NCBI GenBank assembly: GCA_025766275.1
Contig: JAFKAC010000011.1
Span: 930,001-994,000 of the forward strand
Reading direction: 5' to 3'
DNA length: 64,000 bases
Source of the DNA: Lactarius indigo
Taxonomy: Eukaryota; Basidiomycota; Agaricomycetes; Russulales; Russulaceae
Part shown: in pieces, positions 26,111-36,752 of the stretch
Position numbering within the stretch: position 1 is the stretch's first letter
Layout of the letters: every line of letters starts with the position of its first letter
Notes under the pieces: generated by a model
Databases searched by the model: none
Seen by the model: only the letters and a program-made list of their open reading frames with translations
What the model was told of the DNA's origin: nothing
Position numbers and translations under genes: made by a program

Positions 26111-29028
26111 TATAACAGGGACAGACAAATTCTTAGCCAAGCGTTCAAGTTTAGGCAAGCCAACGAAGTCAATGGAAACAGACCTGCGTGTCAAGGAGAT
26201 TCCTGACGGCTGAAGCCCACATGTTTGCACAGTTGGAGGAAAATCAACGCCACATGTCAGATATTGCCAGTGTATCCAGCTAGCCCATCTGCCAACGTAC
26301 TTCCAAACGCTGTAGCAGTGTATATGAGTGTATTCTGCGTGAAAAGACTGGAGCCGACTTCTGTTAACTCGAGCCCTTTCCCCGTTGCAGTGGTTTGTCC
26401 GAGTCCATGTTAGAGATTAGAGGCGTGGGAAAGCGCGACGCTCGGCGGTCCTCTTGTCGGTCCTTAAGGCCTTAAGGCCTTAACTCGGGGTCAGTAGGGT
26501 AAATATACGAGAGCATACTGAAGTACTAACCTCAGTCTTTGGGAGAGAAGAACCGAGGTCTCTGCGTGTAAACCACGAAGTATTCCTAAAGAGAAAAATT
26601 AATTTCCTTGAAGTAAAAAAGAAGACCACGGTCAGGCAACTGCCAGTGAGCCCAAGACTCAGCCGCTCAAGGAGCCCGTGCTGGCCCTGCCGGCCCGAGA
26701 CTGTCCGGCGCTGGTCAGTCCCAGGCCACAGCTTCAACGTCTTTTTGTCTATCATACTGTAGTCATAACCAGGGGATAGTCTCAGAAAGACGCGAGAGCG
26801 TAAGTAACTTCCAGACAGGCAGGAGCCTGACTAAACGCTCAGTAGGTATCCAAGTCATTCACGCCGCTACGCTGCGTACAAGTAGCGGCACGACAGTAGC
26901 GGCACGACATACAGATCATATTCTGGTCCAGGTTTTGCCAACGGCTCCGGAGTACGCGGTATTAGGCTTCGTATAAGTTATACATCAGGTCACTGGCAGT
27001 GAGTATGCCTAACATCTTTCTACCGATCTCACTCTCAACCTTTTCCGTTCGCTGAGAAGTGTGGCAAACGCTTCCCCGCATCTACAGTAACTTATATTTA
27101 CAGTAGGCTTGCACTGATCCGGCTTGGTCAGATCGGTGCGGATCACTAGTCACTGCGGACAAAGCAGCAAATCTAGGGCGTGCTAGGAACACCATACGTA
27201 AGCCTGCCAACGGTGAAGGCACGCTGGACAGGGGAAGCCCGATCTGATTGTCCTTTCCGTGAGTGTCTCTTTCCCCTCCATCCGTGCCAACGATCGGCTG
27301 AAGACCCAACTTATGTCGTCCCTGCAGGAATACTTTACTCTAAATCGTCATGCAGGCATGTCCACTTTCCCGTTTGCGCCGAATTTGTTGAGTCCAGAAA
27401 TATGATGTCGACGCCTGCCAGAGTGAGAGTGTGAAGATACTCTCAGAGGTTGCCAAAATGGATGGTGTCTGGCTCTTGGGTGGTTGTCCACACGTTGCCT
27501 TGTTCCCTAGATTTGTATATCTCCCCCCTACAGGTTCTATTCCAGAGAAAGACCCGTCCGATAGCAAGATATACAATTCTTCGACCGCCTACTCGTCCCA
27601 AGGTACGTCTGGATCATTGTTATCTCAGATCGGTTCCAATATTCGTCCCAGCCTGAGGGGAACTCGTAGCCACTATAGATAGGTTCACCTCTTTGGCACT
27701 GACATTCCAAGAGAAAAAGGTACCATACAATCGGCATTCGTTGCTCTGTCGTTACCTATCTCTCACCTGGGCTCGGGAAAGTGAGACGCTGTGGGTAGCT
27801 CGACCACCAACTTTTTTTGACGTAGACAAGCTACTATCGCACCATTTCCTTCTTCGTGGGACCGGAATTTGCACGTTATGATGTGCGCTTCCCGGAGTCT
27901 CTAGTGATCTCGGTGCATCAAGCTGAAACCTACATCCCTATAATTGAACTGATGGCGCATAGGGTACCAAGTTACCAAATATTAATTTGCTTCGTTCACC
28001 GAGGGGCCGTGAGCTGCTACAGCGTACAGGGTGCAGGGTGCATGATGAAGTGCCTTTTGTACTTAGATATGCTTCTGAACATTTGCAAGGCAATGGGCGA
28101 CCAGTCTACTTCTCTATTTGCAACCCTGTGCGAGACCTTTTTGCGCAAGTCAAACTTTTGACTCCCAGTGGGTCCATTCCCTAGTACTTGTGGGTCACAT
28201 GCCGGTGTGTGTTCCCTGAGGCTGGACTGCGAACGATCACCCACGGAACCACGTCGTATACGTCGAAGCTCGTTGAGGCCGAAAACGGCGAAACGCGATA
28301 TCGATATTACACACGCCGCGGTGACACGCGGATCGGTGAGGGACCCCGTTAAGCACGACCACGCGCACGAACGTACCTGGGACATGTGACACACAGAACC
28401 GAGACCTTCAACGCCAAGAATACCAATTATGTTCCAGTGGCGCTTTGACGGGTACCTGGATGTCAATATGAAGGTGAAGTGTTGGGGTCATCTGTACCTG
28501 GTTGGTATCCCTGCCCATCACGTTGTTATTTCATCCCTCAAATGTTCTTGTCCTAGGAAGGCACAATCTATGAATTAGCTCTTTCTCTATCGATACTATG
28601 GCAGTATTTGGAAGTTGTCCTCTTGGCTGTCCTATGGTGGATCTCCATTTGGCGTGAGCTTGGCGAACATCTGTTGCAAGTCAACTACAATGGCTTTCTA
28701 TTCAATTTTGCTGTTGTTTCGAAGATGCTTTCAACATCGTGTAAACAGTTAATCTCGAGCCGTTTCCAGCATCACAGGGACGGTATAGGGCCGCTACTCT
28801 AGATCCCACTTTGGCTCGGACCCGTTTGGCGGCTGCTCATGACATTGGTCGCGATTCAGTAGCACAGCGTCACATCCGAGTCATAGAAGTCTAACTATTC
28901 CAAGATACGAACACGCGCTCCCGCCCGCTGTCCACGCATGTTCAACATATGGAAACTTTCTGACAGAATAAATGAACACAGCAATGGCTTTTTAGCGCGC
29001 GCACGTTCCTCTCCGTGGATTATGGTAT
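26111..29028. other. intergenic, no recognised gene
   Basis: Contains small open frames, for example 27431-27682 and 28608-28802 on the plus strand. Some look protein-like in patches, such as a hydrophobic LLAVLWWISIW segment near 28620, but I could not join them into a gene. Short repeats: a GGCCTTAA palindromic triple at about 26463-26480 and a doubled AGTAGCGGCACGAC near 26880-26910. Confidence 0.35.
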
Positions 29029-29035
29029 TATAAAG
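29029..29035 (+). promoter_or_regulatory. TATA box of the receptor gene
   Basis: TATAAAG 64 bp before the ATG at 29093. Confidence 0.45.
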
Positions 29036-29092
29036 AACCAGTTATTCATGGCATACAGTACCTGCTAAGTTTTCCTTTCTCCCGCTCCCCAT

Positions 29093-30665
29093 ATGTCTTC
29101 ACTCACACCGTTCACCTTCGGTGAGCGCCAGGGCCTGGTCCTATTGGCTGAAACGTCTGCCGTGTCTGCGTGTGCTGTTATCGGCCTTCTGTCCTATATT
29201 GCCGTGTGTGGCCCACCTCACCAAGATTGTTAGCTGACTGAACATTCCAAAGTATAGTGCCGTCAGCGTCATTCGAGGTTCTTCCGTAAGATGGAGACTT
29301 GGCGGCCCCGCTGAGGTTTATTTCCTCAACCAGCTATGCTGGGATCTTGTTCAGGCAGTGGGTGCGTCACGACAGCAATAGGAAGGACGAGTCCATTGAA
29401 GTACTATGCATCAGGTGGCCTTATGAATATCAAGTGGGCGGTGGACGCAGTCCGTATCCAAGTTTCCCCATTGACTTTCTCCTGATCCCGTTACGAGGTA
29501 GTCTGTACAGACTGGTCCCTTCTGTTCTGCCCAAGGTAAAATATCCCGAGGTCTCAATATGGGCGTAATATTGACATCGCCGTTACTAGGTGCCATCAAG
29601 CATCTGTTCGGTGTTGGAGCAGCGCTTTCGTGAGTAACGAATACCCGCGCAGCTGTCAATGTAGAGATCTCACCCGCACCTCATGTTGCGTCGCAGGACT
29701 CTGGTCAGTAGTCCACTCCCATGTTCTCGCTCTCGCGCATCCTGACCTGTACATGTACGGGCCGACTCGTCATCAAGACCATTTCCCTATATACCGTTAA
29801 GACACTCTGTTTCTCGAGAGTCGTCCTACAACCTGACGAAGAGGAGAGGGCGCGCAAGAAGAGCCTGCGCTGCAGTTTTATCGTCGTCGCCTGCCTCTGG
29901 AGTGCTGTCGGCCTTATAGTGGCTGTCAGCGCATTCGCTGCCGGGGCGTCTCGCTTCTACGGCCCTGCAGGACATTGTAAGCCCTGCTCCTTGTGTTGCT
30001 TGAGGGTTAGATTTATTCCACATCACGCAGGGTGCTGGATTCAGCATGAGTATTCAGTCCAGCGAGTGGCAGCGGACTATGCTTTTAGGTGGGCAACTGC
30101 CATATTCAACATCGCAATCTACGCAGTGGTATTCCTCTACTTGAGGGGTCACATCACAACAAGCGGGTGGAAGATGCGCGTATCGCGCAAACCAGAGGCT
30201 GTCAATATTCTTGGGCCCTCCAAGCAGGCATATGGCTTGCTTTTGTAAGCTCGTTTACTACCCCCAGAGGCCTATTGTTGACTTAATGACTCAATATTTC
30301 CAACTAGCTATCCACTGGTCTACGTCTTCAATGTGAGTATTGTAACATGGCTCGGCTATGGTGCCCTTTTAAACTGGAACGCTACACCATAGGTTCTGCC
30401 GCTGTCAGCAGTGCGCTATAGAATCTCTGCACACCATAATGTCCCCTTCGGAGTCATAGTGTTTTCCGATGTCGTTTACCTTTCCTCTGGTCTACTCAAT
30501 GTCCTCCTTTTCTCTATCACGCGTCCGTTCCTGCTTCCACACGACCTACCAAAACCCGAAGAGAGGTCTGACATCGAGGGGAGCACGAAAGAATCTGGGG
30601 CACAGTGCGACGGTAACGAGAGACCGGGGGTGGGGAACGGGTCATTCCATTCATTAGGTGTGTAG
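29093..30665 (+). CDS. seven-transmembrane receptor, cAMP-receptor/Git3-like
   Basis: Ten exons (29093-29203, 29253-29361, 29415-29449, 29502-29535, 29590-29629, 29697-29703, 29778-29976, 30031-30244, 30308-30332, 30393-30665) join in frame to 348 residues. Features in order: N-terminus with FGERQGLVLLAE and TM1, a WRLGGPAEVYFLNQ loop, TM2 to TM3 with FCSAQGAIKHLFGVGAALSTL, TM4 (FIVVACLWSAVGLIVAV), HWCWIQ before TM5, a basic loop (GWKMRVSRK), FYPLVYVF in TM6, and SGLLNVLLFSITRP ending TM7, then a polar tail of about 45 residues. This is the layout of fungal G-protein-coupled receptors related to Dictyostelium cAMP receptors. The ligand is unknown. Exon 6 is 7 nt and its donor is GTCAGT; without it the frame breaks. 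The family call comes from the motif pattern, not a search. Confidence 0.75.
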
Positions 30666-30717
30666 AGTGCATTGCGCTAGTTAGTGTAGTAGTTGCCGGT
30701 GCGGCGTGTGATGCAGG

Positions 30718-30815
30718 GATTTGCGAATCGGGTCTTGCTATCGTTCACGTGACGGCTCGGACAGACACCGTCTGCATACCCAGACAGAAGAAACCTCCTC
30801 GGGGGTCTGTTACTT
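30718..30815 (-). pseudogene. fragment of NAPE-PLD exon 1
   Basis: About 100 bp match exon 1 of the intact NAPE-PLD gene (38287-38390), including the GYADGV and HVNDSKTRF codons on the minus strand. No other exon of that gene is present around it and the 5' side is frameshifted, so it is a stray copy, not a gene. Confidence 0.7.
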
Positions 30816-30964
30816 CGATGGAATCGCTACAATGCGCGCAAACCACCACCGGGCCAAATGCCCCCACAGACGCGTCACATGGAGCGGTAAGGCGAGCCCA
30901 GGCCGGTAAGGTAGTGCGCCTACATTCGGGCCTTGATTCGGGCTATGCAGTCACCGGCACGGCA

Positions 30965-31645
30965 TGTGTGGAGGGTCACGCCGTGCCATTCAGTCCGGCG
31001 CAAAGAAGAGGGAAGAAGGGCTGAGTGTACTCAAACGGGTTCGCGACGGCGGTTGTGGGGGGAACGTGTGGCGTGAGTTTATTTGCCAGCTGAACTAGGC
31101 AAGGGGCTAGAGGGACTTACGAGCCGAGTGTCGTGGCCACCGAAACGGCGAGCACCTTCGGCTTGAGCCCACCACTTGCCAACGCGCCAGGCGCGAGTTC
31201 GTGGACCCTACAAAAGGACGCCCGCCGTAGGAAGTTAGGGACCATTCGCACGGCTGCAGCGCGGGAGGCGTTGGTGGTGCTCACGAGCTCTTGAGGTTAC
31301 TCATATGCGCCGCCAGGGTACGTGAACTCGCGGAGTATGCCCTCAGACCGGGCTCACGGTATGAACGGGTCATTTATAGCGCATTTGTGCGCGCCATCTG
31401 CGGTGCGGACCGAACCCACCTACCAGGAATCATTGCGCCGCGAACTGCAAACATCGGCTGCCCCATCTCTTGATTCTCTTCATGAAACAAGAGTCTGGCA
31501 CAGACGCCAACTCGGCGAGAGCTCGAGCCCCGTGTCCTTAAATGCTGCCTGACGTGATATAAGTGCAGGTGCCAGGTGGAACTTGGAATTGAGTCAGTGT
31601 TGGAACCACTACAAATGACTACATCATGATCATGATACCATTTGG
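30965..31645. repeat. dispersed repeat, copy 2
   Basis: Partner of 25505-26110, same orientation. It begins about 150 bp after the NAPE-PLD fragment. Confidence 0.6.
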
Positions 31646-32012
31646 GGTACATCGCCTTTTCTGACTCTGGACCGAACGTTTCCATCACTATTGGTGATTT
31701 CTCCTTTTTTGTCGACAAAAGCCATTTGACTGTGGTCTTCGATACGTTGGCTACAGTGAATACTGATCCTTTCCAGTGGGGGACAATACAAAAGATGGCG
31801 TTCTTGAAGAGCTCAATATGGCATAGTTCTGTGAGGGTGTCTTTGTCGTACACTATGCCTGACCCGTCGCTGGTCACGATGTCCCGAAGTTGCACGTACG
31901 TCCACCCATCGTTAGGGGCAAGGTTGCCAGAGACGAGGGGGCGGATGCGGGGGCGGATGAGGGTTTCCCTGTAGGGGGAGGGGTTTGCGTTTCCGAGGCG
32001 AAGTCGCGACAC
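31374..32012 (-). CDS. unrecognised open frame, 212 codons
   Basis: Single-exon minus-strand frame. The N-terminal two thirds (31645-32012) look protein-like, with WTYVQLRDIVTSDGSG, CHIELFKNAIFCIV and FTVANVSKTTVKW segments. The C-terminal third runs into the dispersed repeat and is probably not genuine coding sequence. I do not recognise a family. It could be an exon of a larger gene or chance. Confidence 0.2.
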   Translation of the reverse strand: MSRLRLGNANPSPYRETLIRPRIRPLVSGNLAPNDGWTYVQLRDIVTSDGSGIVYDKDTLTELCHIELFKNAIFCIVPHWKGSVFTVANVSKTTVKWLLSTKKEKSPIVMETFGPESEKAMYPKWYHDHDVVICSGSNTDSIPSSTWHLHLYHVRQHLRTRGSSSRRVGVCARLLFHEENQEMGQPMFAVRGAMIPGRWVRSAPQMARTNAL

Positions 32013-32099
32013 CCGACCAGCTAGGAATCAATGACGCGCGCAAGCAAGCCTCGGCACCCCCCAAAATTAGGAATGATGACGCTGCAGTGATTACCTCGT

Positions 32100-33480
32100 G
32101 GGTCACACCTGGTGAGGCAAAATGGCCAACTCATTGTTCGTCAATTTTTTTTGTTCAACTGTGGGACAGTTGGTGCACGTTCCGGCACCACGAGCCTAGC
32201 GGCCGCGGAGACACCTTGAAGGTCTCGGTTGGCAGTATGGCACGAAACTTGCTTTGCTTGCAATGTGATGTCCCATGGCAGCTGCCTTCGAGTCGCTTGG
32301 CTTGTGGCTGAGCACGTTAGGCCATTTCACATGTGGGGGCATCTGACAAAACGGGGGAATGAGCCGAACGAGTCGCTGAGTTGGCTTCGACTGGCCGAAT
32401 TTTCGGCGTGGCGTGATTGGCGTGCATCGTTCCTGACATGGCCTGACCTCCGAATGCAGTTACCTTGCATTCTAAATCTGCCGTTCTCCCGAACTCGTGC
32501 AAGGGGTGAGCGTCGGACAGCACGATCGTCGGGCGGTTATCATGCGGCATGGCAAGTGATGAGTCGCTAGCGGCGCAAGGCACGGGATAAGGCCGATGAC
32601 TTGGCTGGGATAGCTACTAGCGCTGCGATGGTGCGTGGCATTCCAAAATAGCATAAAGGCAGTGCGAGGCCAATGGCAGGACGTACAATGTGGATAGCAA
32701 ATTGGCAATAGCATTTGGTGGACGGTAAAATATCGAAGAGGCGGTAACAGGGCCCATGACGGGGCACGCATCGTGGATGGCGGGCATAACGCAGAAAATA
32801 GCATTGAGATATAGCAGAATGGCATTCGGATGGTATTACAGAAGCGACAAAAAAAAACGATAAAGCGGGTAGCAAAAGCCGGTAGCAGGGCAGGCTCGAT
32901 GAACGGCTGGCAGCGAGTGGGAATGGCCCTGATGTAGTAAATGGCATTTGGCGAGTGGAAAGCGAGTAGAGATTAGTAAGATTAGTAGGAAGGTCGAAGG
33001 TGCAATGTGAGACGGTTGGCGGACTCAGACTGGACTACTCACCCATTTTCCCCATTGATTCTTTCGTGATACGTGGTAAGTATCCAATGGACCGTTTTGC
33101 AGAGTTGTTTGATAGAGATATAGTGATGTGAGTTTGACTATTAATTCTCGACACAAAACAAGAAATAAAAATGTTCTGACACCGTGAACCAGTCGAGAGC
33201 TCGGGAGGACGGATGTAGCACGAAAAAGAGGAAACGAGCACGTGCCGCCTCGTCTAAAACAGTTGCTCTGTGCCGCCGCGCGACTTCGTCGCTCTGGCAG
33301 AGACCAGCCACTTCGTTTCGTTAGACTTTGTCTAATACTCAACAATCATAACCTGCTCTACATACTCTGAAAATTCGACCACCTCTTGAGGTCAATCACA
33401 CGATAACATTAGGTCTCGAGGTTCACCTGACAGGTGCTTTGTATGCCCACTCGAGGCTTAGAGTGAAGTTAGTCGCAGCT
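32100..33480. other. intergenic, no recognised gene
   Basis: The stretch 32570-32950 is rich in scattered GGCA/AGCA words and gives several minus-strand frames of low complexity. I see no domain and no splice pattern. From about 33480 the upstream region shared with gene C begins. Confidence 0.4.
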
Positions 33481-33957
33481 ATCATACTGGGGACGTTCCG
33501 TGCTATTGCAGTCGAGGATCGTGCCAGGGTTCCTAGTAAATTTGACGACTAATTATATTCCAGGTATTCACATTGGACACAACCCACCTTGCAACTCGCT
33601 GAGATTCCTAGAGGGGTGCTGTACACAATGTTGTTGCAACGTGCACACCATCTCGGCTAGTGAAACAACTCACTGTCAAGGTCTGGCCTCTGATAAGGTT
33701 ATACCAGTAGGCTGCCTGGCACCTGCGTGCATACTTCCAAGCCTTGAGGTCACAATGTTTCAGACCCCGAAGCCGAATCGAAGTCTCCTGGGCGCCCATT
33801 CGCCATACAAATAGCGCATGCATGCACGACGCCTCCGGAAACCGATACCAAGTAGAAGTACCAACGTCCCCTTCACCCAGAGCATTTCCAACTCCAAACT
33901 AAGTCGGCACAACGAAACGACCGCCTCGTACTTGTGGATGATTTCCTCGACTCGGAG

Positions 33958-35804
33958 ATGGGGCATATCCCAGAGAGGGGGTATATCTCAGAAAGGGTTC
34001 CTTACCGTAGGCGTATGGGTATCAACATGTTGGTCCCGCCTTCCAGCGATCCCTCCGACAAGATGTGGTCGATGTATCTGTCAGAATCGGAAAAGCATGA
34101 TAAGGCCATTTCTGATGGCTGGAAAGACGACGCGAACGGGGTCCTCGTATCTGTTCGTGTCTCTCTATCGGTCTACGATATCTCGCTGACGAATAAGTTT
34201 AAAAGACCGGTCTTTTCTCGGCGACCGTCGCGGCGTTTATCATCGAAAGTTATAAGAAGCTGTCTCCCGACTCAGGCAACAAAACCGCATTCTTCCTTCA
34301 ACAGATCTCACAACAACTTTCTGGTCTCTCCAACGGCACGTACGTCAGACCGCAAGACTACCCGACGTTCTCGCCTAGCACATCGATTGTGTGCGTGAAT
34401 GCTATGTGGATCCTGAGCCTCATAGTCAGCATCACATGTGCACTGCTTGCATTGTTGATGCAACAATGGGCACGACAATACGTTCAACTTCCACAGCTCA
34501 GTATGACACCTCGCGAACGGGCCCGCGTCCAATATTTCCTCCGTATTGGCCTCGAACGGATCCCCATGTCCGATGTGGTGGAATTGATTTCCACACTCCT
34601 TCACCTCGCAATGTTCATGTTCTTCATCGGCTTGGTCGTATTCCTTTTCACCATCACCCGGGAAATTTCCGCCATCACTTCCATTTTCGTCGGGATCTCT
34701 ATTATTGCGTATATCGTGCCCACTTTCCTTCCCTTTGTGTATCTCGACTGCCCATATCGCACCCCATTGTCCAACCTTTCGTGGTATGTGTGGCACACTG
34801 TGATGCACTACCTCGTGGCTCTATTTCTCTGGGTCGAGGGAATTTTCCACGTACGTTTAGCTCGAGTCCACCGGCGCGTTCGGGACATTCTCATCACCTG
34901 GAGGGAGCAATTCGAACGTTGTGCAGAAAACCACGATCGGCAACGCAAAGACGGGCTAAGAAGAATTGTCGCGAATAGAGCGCAAGATGCCCCAGAAGGC
35001 CGGGACCTGCAAGCACTCAACTGGTTTCTTCTTGTTCTAGATCTCAGTGAAGATACCGTATTCCAAAAATTCGTTTCCACACTCCCAGGAGAGATGGTCA
35101 CAAGACTGTTGCAACCTCACGGCTCGCAATTCAGTTTCTCCTTTAGCCGCCGTCTCCGCGACTTACTCTGGACGTGCCTCCCTAGTACTACCAATCTCAC
35201 ACCCGATGCCCAGTATCGTCTGCTCACATGCCTCGATGCCATCTACCGAGGTGTCAAGGCCTACAACGTAGCGCCACTGGATCAGTCCAACGAATCAATA
35301 CCGGACGGCATCCGAATCAACTTTGCGGAGCTCGGAATGATGCGTGTCCTTTGGTCGGACCAAGGCACCGCGGTCCGCGTCAGAGCGCGTTGTATATGTG
35401 CGCTGTTGGCGAGACGGATCTTACGTGACATAGGAGGGCAAACACCTCGACGCACCCCGGGGAACGGAGAACTTTCCTGGCTAGCAGCCGTCTTTGACGA
35501 ACCGTCGTCGAATGTGATAAGCAACTCCTTGGGTAATCTCGCAGAGGTGGACTCCATGAACCTAAATTCGTTTGTGGACTGGGTGCACTCGACACACTTG
35601 CCGCTTTTAGTACGTGGGCTAACGAACAAGGAAATCATACCCATTCTGGATACCCTCACCATTCTGATGGACATGGGGGACAGCGCGCGGGGAATTGGTT
35701 TGAAGGATCAAATCCAAGCATTGACACAAAAGGCAGAAACAGCTGGCGTTCTCCAACTTGTTACACCCTTACTGGAACTTCTCCGTGAGGCGTTCTTCAC
35801 TTAA
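33958..35804 (+). CDS. DUF6535 membrane protein D, with retained first intron
   Basis: Duplicate of gene C. Exons 33958-34152 and 34206-35804 give 597 residues if translation starts at the first in-frame ATG. The membrane domain is intact: TGLFSATVAAFIIESYKK, NAMWILSLIVSITCALLA, QQWARQY, CPYRTPLSNLSWY. Two changes set it apart from C. The ancestral start codon is ACG (33917-33919) and is followed by an indel. The acceptor of intron 1 is GG instead of AG at 34035 or so, but the former intron (54 nt here) reads through in frame, adding about 18 residues before VPPSSDPSDKMWS. Intron 2 is unchanged from C. The protein may still be made from the internal ATG; this is inference. Confidence 0.72.
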
Positions 35805-36752
35805 TCTGAGGCGCTGCCCCCCGTGTCTATGCCTAGTATACCATGCCCATGTCTATGTCTTAATATTACTCCTAGGAATGTGTCATTGATATAATATTTA
35901 CCGTACGCATCTATCGTGACATTTATGCTCGAGCTTTCACTGGTAGGAATATGGTTCGTAGTACCCGAGTCACTTCGGTCCCCATGCGGGGAGCCACTAC
36001 GCTCCAACACCCACACCCTCTACCACTGTCAATGCTACTAATTTGAGAGGCACACCTTTGGCGTTGTCAGATATGGTCGCGCCATCCCTTACAACAAACT
36101 CCTATCTTCCCAGAAGAAGAACGCCCTCCGCTTCCTAACATTCTTACAGGAAATGCGCGCACTCTCAAGGCCAAGATCAAGGCCCAAAATCGGGCCGTAC
36201 ACATACGTGTCCCTCGAACCAGACTAGAGGGGGACGCGCAATATATCTAAGAAACTCTAGGCGTCTGACGCCAGGTGACACCACTCTGCATTACTGCTAA
36301 CGTTTAGGCACAACCTTTTAGGATGCCTGATGGATGCGGACTTAGCTACCCGCTTACTTTTACCACATTACCATACACCTCCAAATGTAGTCCCGGCTAT
36401 GACCAGTCTGATGATGCACCCCAGGATAAAAACGGTTCAAAAAAAGGGTTCGTAGCTTTGCTCGGGTCGGCCGTTGCCTTTCGGTAGGCTCTCTTTAAAA
36501 CCTTGCGTACCGGACGCGCTCAGCGCGCTGGGTGGCTCCTGTAACAAGACTTGTGTTACATCGAATCTCGAAAGAATTGGACATGGCTGCAGTCGCACAG
36601 CGGTAAAATCTAAGCTAGCCACCTGACGGCCGCGACAACCCCCTGTTGCAAGGGTTCAACCATGTCCCGGAATATAAATGGTTCAAAAAAAACAAAAGAA
36701 AATCGAAGTTAAGTTATAATACGCAAATATCCTAAGAACGTCCGCTTATGGC
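35805..36752. other. downstream region of DUF6535 gene D
   Basis: No gene seen. Parts resemble the 24110-24280 region downstream of gene C: the GGTTCGTAGC(T)TT-type block at about 36449 matches 24190. An unmatched 0.45-kb segment (about 35960-36440) interrupts this similarity. Confidence 0.4.

Noticed and set aside
29697..29777. Apparent frameshift in the receptor gene
   Set aside because: Resolved by a 7-nt exon and a 74-nt intron; the joined protein fits the family, so I do not call a pseudogene.
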